Below, in pieces: positions 36,210 to 45,331 of a DNA stretch of 64,000 nt. The notes below the pieces were generated by a model that was given only the letters and a program-made list of their open reading frames with translations, made no database searches and was not told the origin of the DNA. Origin of the DNA: Rhodococcus sp. ARC_M6 (GTDB taxonomy: Bacteria; Actinomycetota; Actinomycetes; Mycobacteriales; Mycobacteriaceae); assembly GCF_022810305.1 (NCBI RefSeq), contig NZ_JALGQH010000017.1, forward strand, positions 56,096 through 120,095. The letters run 5' to 3'. The first letter of the stretch is position 1; every line of letters begins with the position of its first letter. The translations under genes and the position numbers were made by a program.

Positions 36210-37193
36210 ATGACATTCACACCGCCAGAGTCAAATTTCGGAGGGTCCGGATATGGGCCTCCGCAGCCCCCCGCTGGATCTTCGCAGCCGGGAAGCAGTG
36301 GGGCACCGAATATCGGATTCATTCTCACAGTGGCGGTAGCCGCTCTCGGTATCGTCAACTTTCTGCTCGGGTTCACGCCGTTCACCGCTATCTCGAGTCC
36401 CGGTATCAGCGACGACTCGAGCACCACGTCCAGTTTCTTCGAAGCCGGCGTCTACGGTCTCGGATTCCTTTTCGCGGGTGGCGTCCTGGCCGCAGTATCG
36501 CTGCTACCCCGGCAAACGCATGCCGGAGTTGTTGCCACGCTGTCACTGACCGGTTTTGTGGCCCTCGTCTTCACGGCGTTCACGCTCGGTTCGACCGACT
36601 ACATCACCGTCAGCCTCGGGTGGGGTTTGATCGTCGTCCTCATTCTCAGCTTCGTCCAGACAGTCGCGGCCATTGCGGCACTGCTGTTCGACATCGGAAT
36701 CCTGAAGGCGCCCGCGCCTCGAACTGCCGCGCCGCAGCAGTTCGGACAGGGTTACCCGCAGGCCCAGCAGGGCTATCAGCAGGGGCAGTACGGGCAGCCT
36801 CAGCAGCCGACGTACCCGCAGTCGCAGGGCCAGTCGTCGCAGAGCCAGGCGTACGGGCAGCCGTACGGTCAGGCGCCCCAGCAAGGTTCGCCCCAGGGGT
36901 ATGCGGCCGGGTACGGTTCTGCACCCGCAGAAGGAAGTGGCACTGCTGCCCAGCAACCCGCTCCCCAGCAAACGCCCGGTCAGCAGCCTTCTGCTCAGCC
37001 TTACGGCGGGTTCACTCCGCCGGCTGCGCCTCAGTACCCGGCAGCACCCCAGTACCAGCCCGGTCAGTACCAGCCGGGCCAGTATCAGCCCACAGGGTTT
37101 GAGCCTCCAGCAGCGCCCGAAGCCGGTCAGGACACCGATGCTGCTGCCGAGACTCGAGCGTTCGATTCTCGCAACCCAGACGATCAGAAGTAG
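36210..37193 (+). CDS. DUF5336 / 34-kDa antigen family membrane protein, long form
   Basis: 327 residues from ATG 36210, with AGGAG at good spacing. A short Pro/Gly head, four transmembrane helices (about 35-165) and then a 150-residue disordered tail rich in Gln, Pro, Tyr and Gly with repeats such as YQPGQYQPGQYQP. The membrane core (VAALGIVNFLLGFTPF) repeats almost the same segment as the paralogue (VAGLGVVNFLLGFAPF). The low-complexity stretch is at the N-terminus in the short paralogue and at the C-terminus here. It is the better match to Rv0954. Role unknown; septal or polar scaffolding is a guess. Confidence 0.8.
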   Translation: MTFTPPESNFGGSGYGPPQPPAGSSQPGSSGAPNIGFILTVAVAALGIVNFLLGFTPFTAISSPGISDDSSTTSSFFEAGVYGLGFLFAGGVLAAVSLLPRQTHAGVVATLSLTGFVALVFTAFTLGSTDYITVSLGWGLIVVLILSFVQTVAAIAALLFDIGILKAPAPRTAAPQQFGQGYPQAQQGYQQGQYGQPQQPTYPQSQGQSSQSQAYGQPYGQAPQQGSPQGYAAGYGSAPAEGSGTAAQQPAPQQTPGQQPSAQPYGGFTPPAAPQYPAAPQYQPGQYQPGQYQPTGFEPPAAPEAGQDTDAAAETRAFDSRNPDDQK

Positions 37194-37204
37194 TAACGGT
37201 CTTC

Positions 37205-37247
37205 AAGAATGTGGCCTCCGACCAGCGCGGTCGGAGGCCACATTCTT
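37205..37247. terminator. Strong hairpin terminator after the 34-kDa antigen gene
   Basis: A perfect 19-base-pair stem (37205-37223 with 37229-37247) and a 5-base loop, beginning 11 bases after the stop codon. Confidence 0.85.
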
Positions 37248-37304
37248 CTGGCCGGGCGGCGCGCCTGACTGCGCGTCGACAGTTCGAGTGAAACCCTCGA
37301 GGGG

Positions 37305-38819
37305 ATGAGTTTTTTGATTGATCGCACACGACCCGAACCCGCCAGGGGCCGCACGTCACTCCGCGCACCGGCGCCGGACTCGGACCAGGCACGAACCCTC
37401 CTGACGGTGGCCTTCCGCCCCTCGGGGATGACGATCCTGCTGATTTCCGCGGTCGTGGTTGTCACGCTCGTATCCGCGAGCAGTGACCTGACGGGAACTT
37501 TCGGTGCCATCGCAACGACCTGGCTGGCGATCCACCAAGTGCCCGCAACAATCGACGGAGTCCAGCTGGGCGTACTGCCACTGCTGCCCACCGCCGTCAT
37601 GATGTGGGTGGTGGCGCGCAGATGTGCGTTGGCGTCGCAGCTCACGGATTCGCGGGACGCGACTTTACGTTTGTTGGGTGCGGCAGTCGCCGGCCCACTG
37701 ACCGTCACCGCTATAAGTCTGGCCGTCGTCGCCGACGCTTCCGCGGCAATCCCGTTGTCGAGTCCCAACACGCTGAGCGCCTTCGGTTGGGTCGCCGGAA
37801 TTCATCTTGTTGCAGCGGTGTTCGGTGTCGCGATAGCGCAATGGCAGACCTTCGAGCTGAACATTCCGCACTGGGCGTCGGCCGCGGTTCGACCGGCGGC
37901 CGGCGCAATTGCGACGCTGCTGGCAGTGGGATCGATTGCAGTCCTCATGGCACTGCTCATCTCGTGGACTACCGTCGGCGATCTCCTTTCACGCGGTGGT
38001 GGATTTGTCGGCGTGCTCGGCTTGACCGTGCTGTCGTTGCTGTACCTGCCGAACCTCGTTATCGGTGCCGCCGCAGTACTGACCGGCGCTACCGCAAATA
38101 TCGGTGACGTATCGATCAGTCTGTTCGGCAATGTGGGCGGAGACTTGCCGCCGTTGCCGCTCCTCGGAGCAATTCCCGAAAGCGTGGGCGGCGGGCTCTG
38201 GGCGGTGCTGTTGATCATTCCGGCCGTGGTCGGAATTTTGTCGGGTCGTGACTGTGCGAAGCGCGTCGAGATTCAAGGTGCCGACGGTCAGGATGCTGTG
38301 CTGGCAGCACTGACCGCTGCCTTCGCAACCGGAATCACCATGGCACTTTTTGCTCTGGCCAGTGGGGGCGACTTGGGGCGTTTCGGCGCTGTCGAGGTGA
38401 CGTGGTGGGCATTCGGACTATTGACCTTCGGATGGTTGTCGCTGTTCGGAGTGGTGTCTGCGCTGGTAGTGACGTGGACGGCGCACCGTACTGCGGACGA
38501 CGTCGGGTTCGACGATTCGGATTTGGATTTGGATTTGGACGATTCTGATCTGGATGTGCCTGATCTGGGTGTCCAGTCAGTTGAGGAAACCGCCGAGGTT
38601 CCGGACGATGTCGAGTCCGAGGATGACGGCGTAGCTGAAGAGTCGATCGTGGACGAAGAGGCTGTTGAAGAACACGAACCAGTCACGGAGCCGGAGCCGC
38701 TCGAGGAACCCGAGGCCGCAGCTGCCGAGGATTCCGACGACGAGGAACCCGGCGAGAATCCGAGCGACGAGGAGCGCGGGACCGACCTGCCCTCACCTCC
38801 GAAAGACACAAGCGACTAG
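37305..38819 (+). CDS. DUF6350-type polytopic membrane protein (Rv0955-like)
   Basis: 504 residues. About ten transmembrane helices fill residues 40-395, and the last 100 residues are a disordered, very acidic tail dominated by Asp and Glu with an Asp-Leu-Asp repeat. This matches the actinobacterial DUF6350 family, next to purN in mycobacteria as Rv0955. No motif suggests a transport substrate. The start ATG at 37305 has weak ribosome binding. Function unknown. Confidence 0.8.
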   Translation: MSFLIDRTRPEPARGRTSLRAPAPDSDQARTLLTVAFRPSGMTILLISAVVVVTLVSASSDLTGTFGAIATTWLAIHQVPATIDGVQLGVLPLLPTAVMMWVVARRCALASQLTDSRDATLRLLGAAVAGPLTVTAISLAVVADASAAIPLSSPNTLSAFGWVAGIHLVAAVFGVAIAQWQTFELNIPHWASAAVRPAAGAIATLLAVGSIAVLMALLISWTTVGDLLSRGGGFVGVLGLTVLSLLYLPNLVIGAAAVLTGATANIGDVSISLFGNVGGDLPPLPLLGAIPESVGGGLWAVLLIIPAVVGILSGRDCAKRVEIQGADGQDAVLAALTAAFATGITMALFALASGGDLGRFGAVEVTWWAFGLLTFGWLSLFGVVSALVVTWTAHRTADDVGFDDSDLDLDLDDSDLDVPDLGVQSVEETAEVPDDVESEDDGVAEESIVDEEAVEEHEPVTEPEPLEEPEAAAAEDSDDEEPGENPSDEERGTDLPSPPKDTSD

Positions 38820-38876
38820 GCTGTCGTGTGGTCGATTCTCCGGCCGCATCATCTTCTAGTTCTCAGGAGTAGAGCG

Positions 38877-39518
38877 CTGACTGCCTCGGCCGACAACCTG
38901 CAGCCGACGACGCCTACACGCGTCGTAGTTCTTGCGTCCGGCGCCGGTACCCTCCTGAAGTCGCTGATCGACGCCTCGAGGTCCGACGGATACCCCGCGC
39001 AGATCGTTGCCGTCGGTGTCGATCGGGACTGCGCAGCCACCGAACACGGCGAGGCTGCCGGGATTCCGGCATTCAAAGTGTCGATCAAGAATTACGATGA
39101 TCGCGCAGACTGGGACAAGGCTTTGACCGCGGCCGTTGCCGCGCATCGCCCGGATCTTGTGGTCAGTGCCGGATTCATGAAGATCCTTGGTCCCAGCTTC
39201 CTCGCGGAGTTCGGCGGACGAATCATCAACACTCACCCCGCGTTGCTGCCTGCCTTCCCCGGCGCGCACGCGGTTCCCGACGCGATGGCGTACGGCGTGA
39301 AGGTCACGGGATCGACCGTGCACCTGGTCGACGGTGGAGTGGACACCGGGCCGATTCTGGCCCAAGAACCTGTGGCAGTGCTGCCGGGCGACACCGAGTC
39401 GACGTTGCACGAGCGCATCAAAGTTGTAGAGCGTCGGTTGTTGGCGGACGTTATCGCCGCTGTCGCTACACACGGAGTAGTTTCCGATGGACGAAAGGCC
39501 GTGATCCCCAGTGAGTGA
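38877..39518 (+). CDS. purN: Phosphoribosylglycinamide formyltransferase, probable CTG start
   Basis: 213 residues if the start is the CTG at 38877, which has AGGAG 7 bases upstream; a GTG at 38826 in frame adds 17 residues without family resemblance and has no ribosome site. The enzyme transfers a formyl group from 10-formyl-THF to GAR in purine synthesis. Visible features: [54 protein letters not shown], and the catalytic [15 protein letters not shown] then [16 protein letters not shown]. It overlaps purH by 8 bases. Confidence 0.9.
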   Translation: MTASADNLQPTTPTRVVVLASGAGTLLKSLIDASRSDGYPAQIVAVGVDRDCAATEHGEAAGIPAFKVSIKNYDDRADWDKALTAAVAAHRPDLVVSAGFMKILGPSFLAEFGGRIINTHPALLPAFPGAHAVPDAMAYGVKVTGSTVHLVDGGVDTGPILAQEPVAVLPGDTESTLHERIKVVERRLLADVIAAVATHGVVSDGRKAVIPSE

Positions 39519-41070
39519 ACGCAAGGCTGTGCGCCGTGCACTTGTCAGCGTCTACGACAAGAGTGGTCTGATCGAGCTGGCCACAGGCCTGCACGAGGCC
39601 GGTGTCGAGTTGGTGTCGACCGGCTCGACCGCGTCGAAGATCGCCGACGCCGGTATCCCCGTGACGCCGGTCGAGGCTCTGACCGGATTCCCCGAGTGCC
39701 TCGAAGGTCGAGTGAAGACGCTGCATCCGCGCGTTCACGCCGGCGTTCTGGCCGACACGCGCAAGCCGGATCACCTCGCTCAGCTCGAGGAACTCGGCAT
39801 CGCTACGTTCGAACTCGTCGTCGTCAACCTGTACCCGTTCACCGCGACGGTTGCCTCGGGTGCCACGCCGGACGAGTGCGTCGAGCAGATCGACATCGGC
39901 GGTCCGTCGATGGTTCGCGCTGCCGCCAAGAATCACCCGTCGGTGGCAGTTGTCGTCGATCCCGCTCGCTACACCGACGTGTTGGCTGCCGTCGCCGGCG
40001 GCGGATTCACGTTGCGTGAGCGCACTGTCCTTGCGGCGCAGGCGTTTCAGCACACAGCGTCCTACGACGTGGCTGTTGCGAGCTGGATGACCAGCACCAT
40101 CGCTGCAGACGACGACGGTTCGCAGTTCCCCGCCTGGGTTGGCGCTACCTGGAACCGCAGCGCTGTTCTGCGTTACGGCGAGAACCCGCACCAGGATGCT
40201 GCACTGTACGAAAACCCCGCTGCGCCTGCAGGTTTGGCTCAGGCGGAGCAGTTGCACGGCAAGGAAATGTCGTACAACAATTACACGGACTCCGATGCCG
40301 CATGGCGTGCAGCGTACGACTTCGCTGATCCGGCAGTCGCAATCATCAAGCACGCCAACCCGTGTGGCATCGCTGTGGGCACCGACATCGCCGACGCTCA
40401 TCGCAAGGCTCACGCCTGTGACCCCGTCAGCGCATTCGGTGGCGTCATCGCCGCCAACCGTGAGGTCACAGTCGAACTGGCCGAGCAGATCGCCGACATC
40501 TTCACCGAGGTCGTCATCGCCCCGTCCTACGCCGACGGAGCAGTTGAGGTTCTGCAGCGCAAGAAGAACATTCGTGTTCTGAAGGCTGCTGCGCCGACAG
40601 CAACCGGCATCGAACTGCGCCCCATTTCGGGTGGCACGTTGCTGCAGCAGCGCGATGTTCTCGACGCGGATGGCGACAACCCGGCCAACTGGACCCTCGC
40701 CAACGGTGAGGCTGTAGATGCCGAAACGCTCAAGGATCTCGAATTCGCTTGGCGTGCAAGCCGCTCCGTGAAGTCCAACGCAATCCTGCTGGCTTCCGGC
40801 GGTGCATCGGTGGGCGTCGGTATGGGCCAGGTCAACCGCGTGGACGCAGCGCATCTCGCTGTCCAGCGTGCCGGTGACCGCGTCGTAGGTTCGGTGGCAG
40901 CATCGGACGCGTTCTTCCCGTTCCCCGACGGCCTTCAGGTTCTCCTGAACGCCGGCGTCAAGGCTGTGGTTCAGCCCGGCGGTTCGGTTCGTGACAACGA
41001 GGTGATTGCGGCGGCCAAGGAAGCCGGCGTCACTCTCTACCTGACAGGTGCGCGCCACTTCGCGCACTGA
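39511..41070 (+). CDS. purH: Bifunctional AICAR formyltransferase / IMP cyclohydrolase
   Basis: 519 residues from GTG 39511, overlapping purN. It does the last two steps to IMP. The N-terminal MGS-like domain is the cyclohydrolase ([45 protein letters not shown]), and the C-terminal domain is the formyltransferase ([51 protein letters not shown]). Ends in GARHFAH, as usual. Transcription is closed by the terminator at 41088. Confidence 0.97.
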   Translation: MSERKAVRRALVSVYDKSGLIELATGLHEAGVELVSTGSTASKIADAGIPVTPVEALTGFPECLEGRVKTLHPRVHAGVLADTRKPDHLAQLEELGIATFELVVVNLYPFTATVASGATPDECVEQIDIGGPSMVRAAAKNHPSVAVVVDPARYTDVLAAVAGGGFTLRERTVLAAQAFQHTASYDVAVASWMTSTIAADDDGSQFPAWVGATWNRSAVLRYGENPHQDAALYENPAAPAGLAQAEQLHGKEMSYNNYTDSDAAWRAAYDFADPAVAIIKHANPCGIAVGTDIADAHRKAHACDPVSAFGGVIAANREVTVELAEQIADIFTEVVIAPSYADGAVEVLQRKKNIRVLKAAAPTATGIELRPISGGTLLQQRDVLDADGDNPANWTLANGEAVDAETLKDLEFAWRASRSVKSNAILLASGGASVGVGMGQVNRVDAAHLAVQRAGDRVVGSVAASDAFFPFPDGLQVLLNAGVKAVVQPGGSVRDNEVIAAAKEAGVTLYLTGARHFAH

Positions 41071-41087
41071 TCATTTTCTCGTGCAAG

Positions 41088-41119
41088 CGGGCCTCGACTT
41101 CATTGTCGGGGCCCGTTTT
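41088..41119 (+). terminator. Terminator after purH
   Basis: An 11-base-pair stem (41088-41098 with 41105-41115, one G-T pair) runs into TTTTC. Confidence 0.8.
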
Positions 41120-41145
41120 CGTTTTGGGTGATTCGTAATCGGCGG

Positions 41146-41367
41146 TCAGGCAGCTTGAATGTGTGTTCCTTGAAGTTCACGCGGGGTGCCGGTGATGACA
41201 ACCCGTGACGCGCCGCGGTTGCGGATCTCGCTGATCAATGCGGCGAGGGTGGCTTCGTGGGCAGCGTCGGAGTGCGAAAGGTCCAGCGTGACGGCGTAGC
41301 CGGTGAGGTCGGACGGTAGATCGACATACGGGGGTGCGGTGGACAACTGGTTGATTCGAAGTTTCAT
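41146..41367 (-). CDS. Small protein of unknown function, STAS-like
   Basis: 73 residues from ATG 41367, with AGGAGA 6 bases upstream. It alternates strand and helix: VDLPSDLTGYAVTLDLSHSD, a helix HEATLAALISEIRNRG, then SRVVITGTPRELQG. The pattern looks like a minimal STAS or anti-sigma-antagonist-type fold, but the conserved phosphorylated Ser is not obvious. It lies just after an intrinsic terminator on the same strand, so expression may depend on read-through. No neighbour suggests a partner. Confidence 0.6.
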   Translation of the reverse strand: MKLRINQLSTAPPYVDLPSDLTGYAVTLDLSHSDAAHEATLAALISEIRNRGASRVVITGTPRELQGTHIQAA

Positions 41368-41390
41368 CTGTCTCTCCTGGATGTGAAAGG

Positions 41391-41428
41391 TAAAAGAAAA
41401 GGCACCCGCGGCGTATGCCCTGGGTGCC
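41391..41428 (-). terminator. Intrinsic terminator/attenuator before the STAS-like gene
   Basis: GGGCACCC-type arm at 41422-41428 pairs with GGGTGCC (complement of 41401-41407), 14-base loop, followed on the minus strand by TTTTCTTTTA (41391-41400). It ends 24 bases upstream of the next start codon. Confidence 0.7.
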
Positions 41429-41455
41429 CGAAAACGGATCCGATCAATCTGTGGA

Positions 41456-41593
41456 TCATTCTCGGGGGACACCGCGCTTGACGCTCATGTGCTTGTTGAT
41501 GCGATGGGCCGATAGGGAGGCCGAGAAAATGTGCACGTGCGCTGTGCAACTGCGCCACGAAGGTGCAGATGCAAAGTCTGGGTGAAGCGACAT
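41456..41593 (-). CDS. Possible 45-residue leader ORF
   Basis: A frame from ATG 41593 (or ATG 41611, giving 51 residues) ends at 41456. The product begins MSLHPDFASAPSW and ends HRINKHMSVKRGVPRE. AAAGG lies about 10 bases before the 41593 start. The second half has GC-rich third positions like its neighbours. The stop lies 28 bases before the terminator stem, a typical leader-peptide position. It is too short to identify by sight, and it could be spurious. Confidence 0.35.
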   Translation of the reverse strand: MSLHPDFASAPSWRSCTAHVHIFSASLSAHRINKHMSVKRGVPRE

Positions 41594-41761
41594 GGATTCC
41601 GTACCTTTCATGCTCGGCGTAGCTGGTTAATGGATGACCGTACAGCACCGATCGAGGGTTCGCACCAATAAAGTGCATCGCGAACGTAAACGTCACGTGA
41701 CTTTTGTCCCGGCAGTGGATCCCGGTTGTCTCGCTACCGAACAGGTCAGAGGGTAAATACA

Positions 41762-41796
41762 AAAGTCCCCCCGCGATTATTCGCGGGAGGACTTTC
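41762..41796 (-). terminator. Terminator of the alpha/beta-hydrolase gene
   Basis: A stem of about 14 base pairs with one mismatch, AAAGTCC at 41762-41768 pairing with GGACTTT. On the minus strand it is followed by a T-rich stretch. It lies 35 bases beyond the hydrolase stop. Confidence 0.75.
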
Positions 41797-41830
41797 GATC
41801 TTAAAATAAGGACGTTCGGTCTGTATTTCG

Positions 41831-42799
41831 TCAGGCGAGTGAACGGACCCACTCGGCAAACGGTTTCGCGAACTCGTCCGAGTAGGGCAGAGGCTCGATG
41901 TAGTCGGCGCCGGTCGACTGCGCGTCACCGAGATCCTTGAGCACAAAACTGGCGTTCCGCATCCGTACCGACGTCAGTGACGTGTGGGACAACGCTTCGT
42001 CGAGTGCCGCGACATCTGACGGAACAATCTGGATGTCCTTCGCCGAGCAACTGGTCAGCACCGGCATTCCGGCGGAAAGCATAGCCACGAGTGCCACGGG
42101 ATCCAGAGCGTCCTCTTCCGCCAGGGCCTTCGCGTTTGCGTAAACCAGACCGGCGTTCCGTAGTGGCTCGGGAAGATCATCCGGAACAGTTCCGTCGGTA
42201 CGCAGTGATTCCACGGCTCCGGCGAGCGCTACGCGGAGTTCGTCGGCCAATTCGACAGGCAGTTGCCCGGCCCCGACAACGGCGTCGAGCTGCCCGTGGA
42301 TCTGGTTGGTCAACAGATCGAGCAGGCGGATACTCAACGGCTCGACGAGTGCGAGCGAACTCACCCGGGCACCCTGACTTGCAGTTGCCACTGCGAGCGC
42401 GACAATCGCCCCGTCGCTGTGACCGACGATGATGAGTCGATCAGCGTCGACGCCTGGCTGCTGCGCCAGAAAGTCGAGTCCGTCGGATGCTGCATCGACG
42501 TAGGTGTTGAAGCCGAGATCGGCGATCTCGTCGATTTCGTAGGGGCCCAATCCAGTTTCGCCGCTGCCGATCTTGTCGTAGCGCAAACTTGAAATCCCCT
42601 GTTTTTCAAGGATATCCGCGATAAATCGAAGCGTTCCGATATCGCCTTCGAGAAGCGCGCTGTCGCCGTTGCGATCGGTGGGGCCACTGCCCGCGAGGAT
42701 GAGTGCCGCCGGTGCCCTCCGGTCGGGACCGGCGACCAGACGCAGGCTCCCGAAGAGGGTGACTGGCCCTGATTGAAAAGTGATCTCGGTGTCGGACAT
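41831..42799 (-). CDS. Alpha/beta hydrolase (serine peptidase/esterase-like)
   Basis: 322 residues. The fold is clear: ALILAGSGPTDRNGD (oxyanion region), LRYDKIGSGETGLG, then the nucleophile elbow IIVGHSDGAIVAL with Ser in GHSDG. Acid and His residues likely lie in VLTSCSAKDIQIVP and the LSHTS region. The segment order resembles the prolyl-oligopeptidase-like hydrolases with SGxxxxDRDG. No signal peptide. Substrate unknown. It faces into the small-protein locus and follows DUF4126 by 27 bases, so the two may be cotranscribed. Confidence 0.8.
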   Translation of the reverse strand: MSDTEITFQSGPVTLFGSLRLVAGPDRRAPAALILAGSGPTDRNGDSALLEGDIGTLRFIADILEKQGISSLRYDKIGSGETGLGPYEIDEIADLGFNTYVDAASDGLDFLAQQPGVDADRLIIVGHSDGAIVALAVATASQGARVSSLALVEPLSIRLLDLLTNQIHGQLDAVVGAGQLPVELADELRVALAGAVESLRTDGTVPDDLPEPLRNAGLVYANAKALAEEDALDPVALVAMLSAGMPVLTSCSAKDIQIVPSDVAALDEALSHTSLTSVRMRNASFVLKDLGDAQSTGADYIEPLPYSDEFAKPFAEWVRSLA

Positions 42800-42826
42800 G
42801 ACGACCTGTCTACCAGGTTCGCGGGC

Positions 42827-43399
42827 TCACGCGGTACGCAGACTGCGGACGCGTCGCCATCCGCGCCAACTGAACCACAAGAGCGCGGCGAGCAGCGGAA
42901 GGATCAGGAGCGGAAGGATCATCGCGATCAGCGACGTGAAGAATGTCAGTACGTCTTCGACTACGGAAATGACCGGGTTGGCGAGCCCGCCGGTAGTCGC
43001 GGTGCTGACGGCCCGCGTTCCGGTTTGCGCGGCGCTGAACGTCAGAGCAGTCGGGGCCCCGACGATGATGCCGGCTATCGCGGCGATTGCCGGATCGAAA
43101 TGGCTGAACGCAGCCCACGCCGCGATAGCTCCGGCGATGGGGCCCGTGACGTTGCCGACGACGGAGAGCGCATTGTCCACGAAGGGGATCAGATCGGCAC
43201 ACAGTTCGACGACGGCGGCGATCGCCAGAGCAGCCAGGGCGCCGGTAGATCCGATCCACCGCATCGACTCACCGACGGTGATGCCGAACAGTTCGAAATG
43301 GACGGCGGTACTCAGCATCAACAGTGGCAGGAAGGTTCGCATACCCGACGCGGCAGCAAGACCGAGGCCGAGCATGGCGGGCAAGACCCAGGTATCCAT
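42827..43399 (-). CDS. DUF4126 membrane protein
   Basis: 190 residues with four to five transmembrane segments. Characteristic features are LGLAAASGMRTFLPLLML near the N-terminus, FVDNALSVVGNVTGPIAGAI, and a C-terminal basic stretch (RGWRRVRSLRT). The family is common and uncharacterised. It begins beside a long inverted repeat that separates it from the VOC gene. Confidence 0.8.
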   Translation of the reverse strand: MDTWVLPAMLGLGLAAASGMRTFLPLLMLSTAVHFELFGITVGESMRWIGSTGALAALAIAAVVELCADLIPFVDNALSVVGNVTGPIAGAIAAWAAFSHFDPAIAAIAGIIVGAPTALTFSAAQTGTRAVSTATTGGLANPVISVVEDVLTFFTSLIAMILPLLILPLLAALLWFSWRGWRRVRSLRTA

Positions 43400-43417
43400 G
43401 GGTGGAGTTTAGGTCTA

Positions 43418-43461
43418 CTGTGCGCCTTTATTAACCCTCCGCGGTTAATAAGGGCGCACAG
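43418..43461. repeat. 19-bp inverted repeat between divergent genes
   Basis: 43418-43436 mirrors 43443-43461 with one mismatch and a 6-base loop. The inner part has TTAACC...GGTTAA. It lies between the DUF4126 start (43399) and the VOC gene (43485). Confidence 0.7.
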
Positions 43462-43484
43462 CAGATCACTGGAAAGGAACTTCC

Positions 43485-43901
43485 ATGCCGACACCGACAC
43501 CGACCATGTTCTTCCTCAACCTCCCCGTCAAAGACCTGGGCAAGGCCACCGTGTTCTACGAGGGACTGGGCTATGCCAAGAACCCGCAATTCTCCGACGA
43601 TAATGCGTCGTCGATCGTCATCAGCGACACCATCGTCGTGATGTTGCTGGCCGAGCCGTTTTTCAAGACATTCACGTCCAAGGAAATCGCCGATACGACG
43701 GTGTCGACGGAAGCGCTCCTCGGGCTTTCGGCGGAGACCCGCGAGGCCGTGGATTCCATCGTCGACAAGGCATTGGCAACCGGCGGCAGTGCCGGCAATG
43801 CGACGCAGGACCACGGATTCATGTATTCGCGGAGCTTCCAGGATCCGGACGGTCACATCTGGGAAATCATCTGGATGGACCAGTCTCAGGTGGAGAGTTG
43901 A
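43485..43901 (+). CDS. VOC family protein (glyoxalase-like)
   Basis: 138 residues, preceded by GGAAAGGAA. A single vicinal-oxygen-chelate module: FFLNLPVKDLGKATVFYEGL at the start, VVMLLAEPFFKTF and, at the end, FQDPDGHIWEIIWMD with the metal-ligand Glu. This subgroup is lactoylglutathione-lyase-like and resembles PhnB/YfcD proteins. The reaction is unknown; roles include antibiotic resistance and aldehyde detoxification. It is monocistronic as far as can be seen. Confidence 0.85.
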   Translation: MPTPTPTMFFLNLPVKDLGKATVFYEGLGYAKNPQFSDDNASSIVISDTIVVMLLAEPFFKTFTSKEIADTTVSTEALLGLSAETREAVDSIVDKALATGGSAGNATQDHGFMYSRSFQDPDGHIWEIIWMDQSQVES

Positions 43902-43956
43902 GAGCGGATTCTCCTCAGCGCGTGCCGAAACCGGCAAATGCTCGTAGCTTGGTGGG

Positions 43957-45330
43957 GTGACTGTCGCCAAGACCCTCGGGGAGCTACGGGCCTCCGGACA
44001 CGTACAGCGAAGTGTCAAAGAAGAAATACGCGAGAACCTGCTCGCCGCGTTGCGGGACGGCCGTGATCCCTGGCCCGGGATAGTCGGGTTCGAGGAAACA
44101 GTCGCCCCGCAACTCGAGCGGGCACTGATTGCCGGCCACGACGTCGTGTTGCTCGGTGAACGTGGGCAGGGCAAGACTCGGGTACTGCGCACACTTGCCT
44201 TGTTGCTCGACGAGTGGACGCCCGTCATCGACGGTTCGGAACTGGGGGAGCATCCCTATGAGCCGATAACTCCGGCCTCGATCCGGCGTGCGCGTGAACT
44301 CGGTGATGAACTACCGGTTCTGTGGCGCCATCGCAGCGAGCGGTACTCCGAGAAACTTGCAACCCCGGATACGTCCGTCGCCGACCTGATCGGTGACGTC
44401 GATCCGGTCAAGGTCGCCGAAGGCCGCAGTCTGGGTGACCCCGAGACCATTCACTTCGGACTCGTGCCGCGCGCGCATCGTGGAATTGTTGCGATCAACG
44501 AACTTCCCGACTTGGCCGAGCGCATTCAGGTATCGCTTCTCAACGTGATGGAAGAGCGTGACATCCAAGTCCGTGGATACACGCTGCGACTCCCGTTGGA
44601 TGTGCTGTTGGTAGCCAGTGCGAACCCCGAGGACTACACCAATCGCGGACGCATCATCACGCCGCTCAAGGATCGTTTCGGCGCTGAGATTCGCACGCAC
44701 TACCCCGTTGAATTGCTTGACGAGATTGCCGTGATCGACCAGGAAGCGCATCTGGCGGCAGAAGTCCCCGATTACCTACTCGAGATTCTGGCTCGATTCA
44801 CGCGGTTGTTGCGCGAATCCACTTCGGTGGATCAACGATCGGGGGTGTCGGTTCGTTTTGCCGTGGCCGGTGCCGAGACTGTCAGCGCTGCCGCGGTGCG
44901 CCGCGCGGCAATCCTCGGTGAGGCGGATCCTGTTGCGAGGCCGGTGGATCTGGATTCGGTAGTGGAGGTGCTTCGAGGCAAGGTGGAGTTCGAATCCGGT
45001 GAGGAAGGTCGCGAACTGGAGGTGCTCGAACATCTGCTCCGCCGGGCGACGGCCGATACCGTTCGCGTACGTCTGGGCGGAATCGACTTGTCGACGTTGG
45101 TGAGTGCCGTGGAGCTGGGCAACACCATTGTCACTGGCGAATCCGTGACGGCCAAAGCATTTTTGGACGAACTGCCCGAACTTGATGTTCTAGAGGAGAT
45201 TGCGGAGCGGTTGGGAGCACGATCCGACGGTGAGCGTGCTGCGGGCGCGGAGTTGGCGCTCGAAGGGCTGTATTTGGCCCGAAGGATCTCGAAAGATCAA
45301 GGCCCGGGCGGCCGCTCGGTGTATTCCTGA
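43957..45330 (+). CDS. MoxR/magnesium-chelatase-like AAA+ ATPase
   Basis: 457 residues from GTG 43957. Walker A is GERGQGKT at 67-74, Walker B follows VAINELPDLAERIQ, and sensor 1 is LLVASANPEDYTNRGR, with arginine finger region DRFGAEIRTHYP. The C-terminal domain holds the lid helices. It corresponds to Rv0958 and is followed by a VWA-domain protein, the partner arrangement of ChlI/ChlD and MoxR/VWA systems, which assemble or activate metalloproteins or complexes. The substrate is not known. Confidence 0.9.
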   Translation: MTVAKTLGELRASGHVQRSVKEEIRENLLAALRDGRDPWPGIVGFEETVAPQLERALIAGHDVVLLGERGQGKTRVLRTLALLLDEWTPVIDGSELGEHPYEPITPASIRRARELGDELPVLWRHRSERYSEKLATPDTSVADLIGDVDPVKVAEGRSLGDPETIHFGLVPRAHRGIVAINELPDLAERIQVSLLNVMEERDIQVRGYTLRLPLDVLLVASANPEDYTNRGRIITPLKDRFGAEIRTHYPVELLDEIAVIDQEAHLAAEVPDYLLEILARFTRLLRESTSVDQRSGVSVRFAVAGAETVSAAAVRRAAILGEADPVARPVDLDSVVEVLRGKVEFESGEEGRELEVLEHLLRRATADTVRVRLGGIDLSTLVSAVELGNTIVTGESVTAKAFLDELPELDVLEEIAERLGARSDGERAAGAELALEGLYLARRISKDQGPGGRSVYS

Positions 45331-45331
45331 A

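Noticed and set aside
39466..41067. 533-codon open frame antisense to purH
   Set aside because: Mirror of codon bias in purH; no recognisable domain, low-complexity composition.
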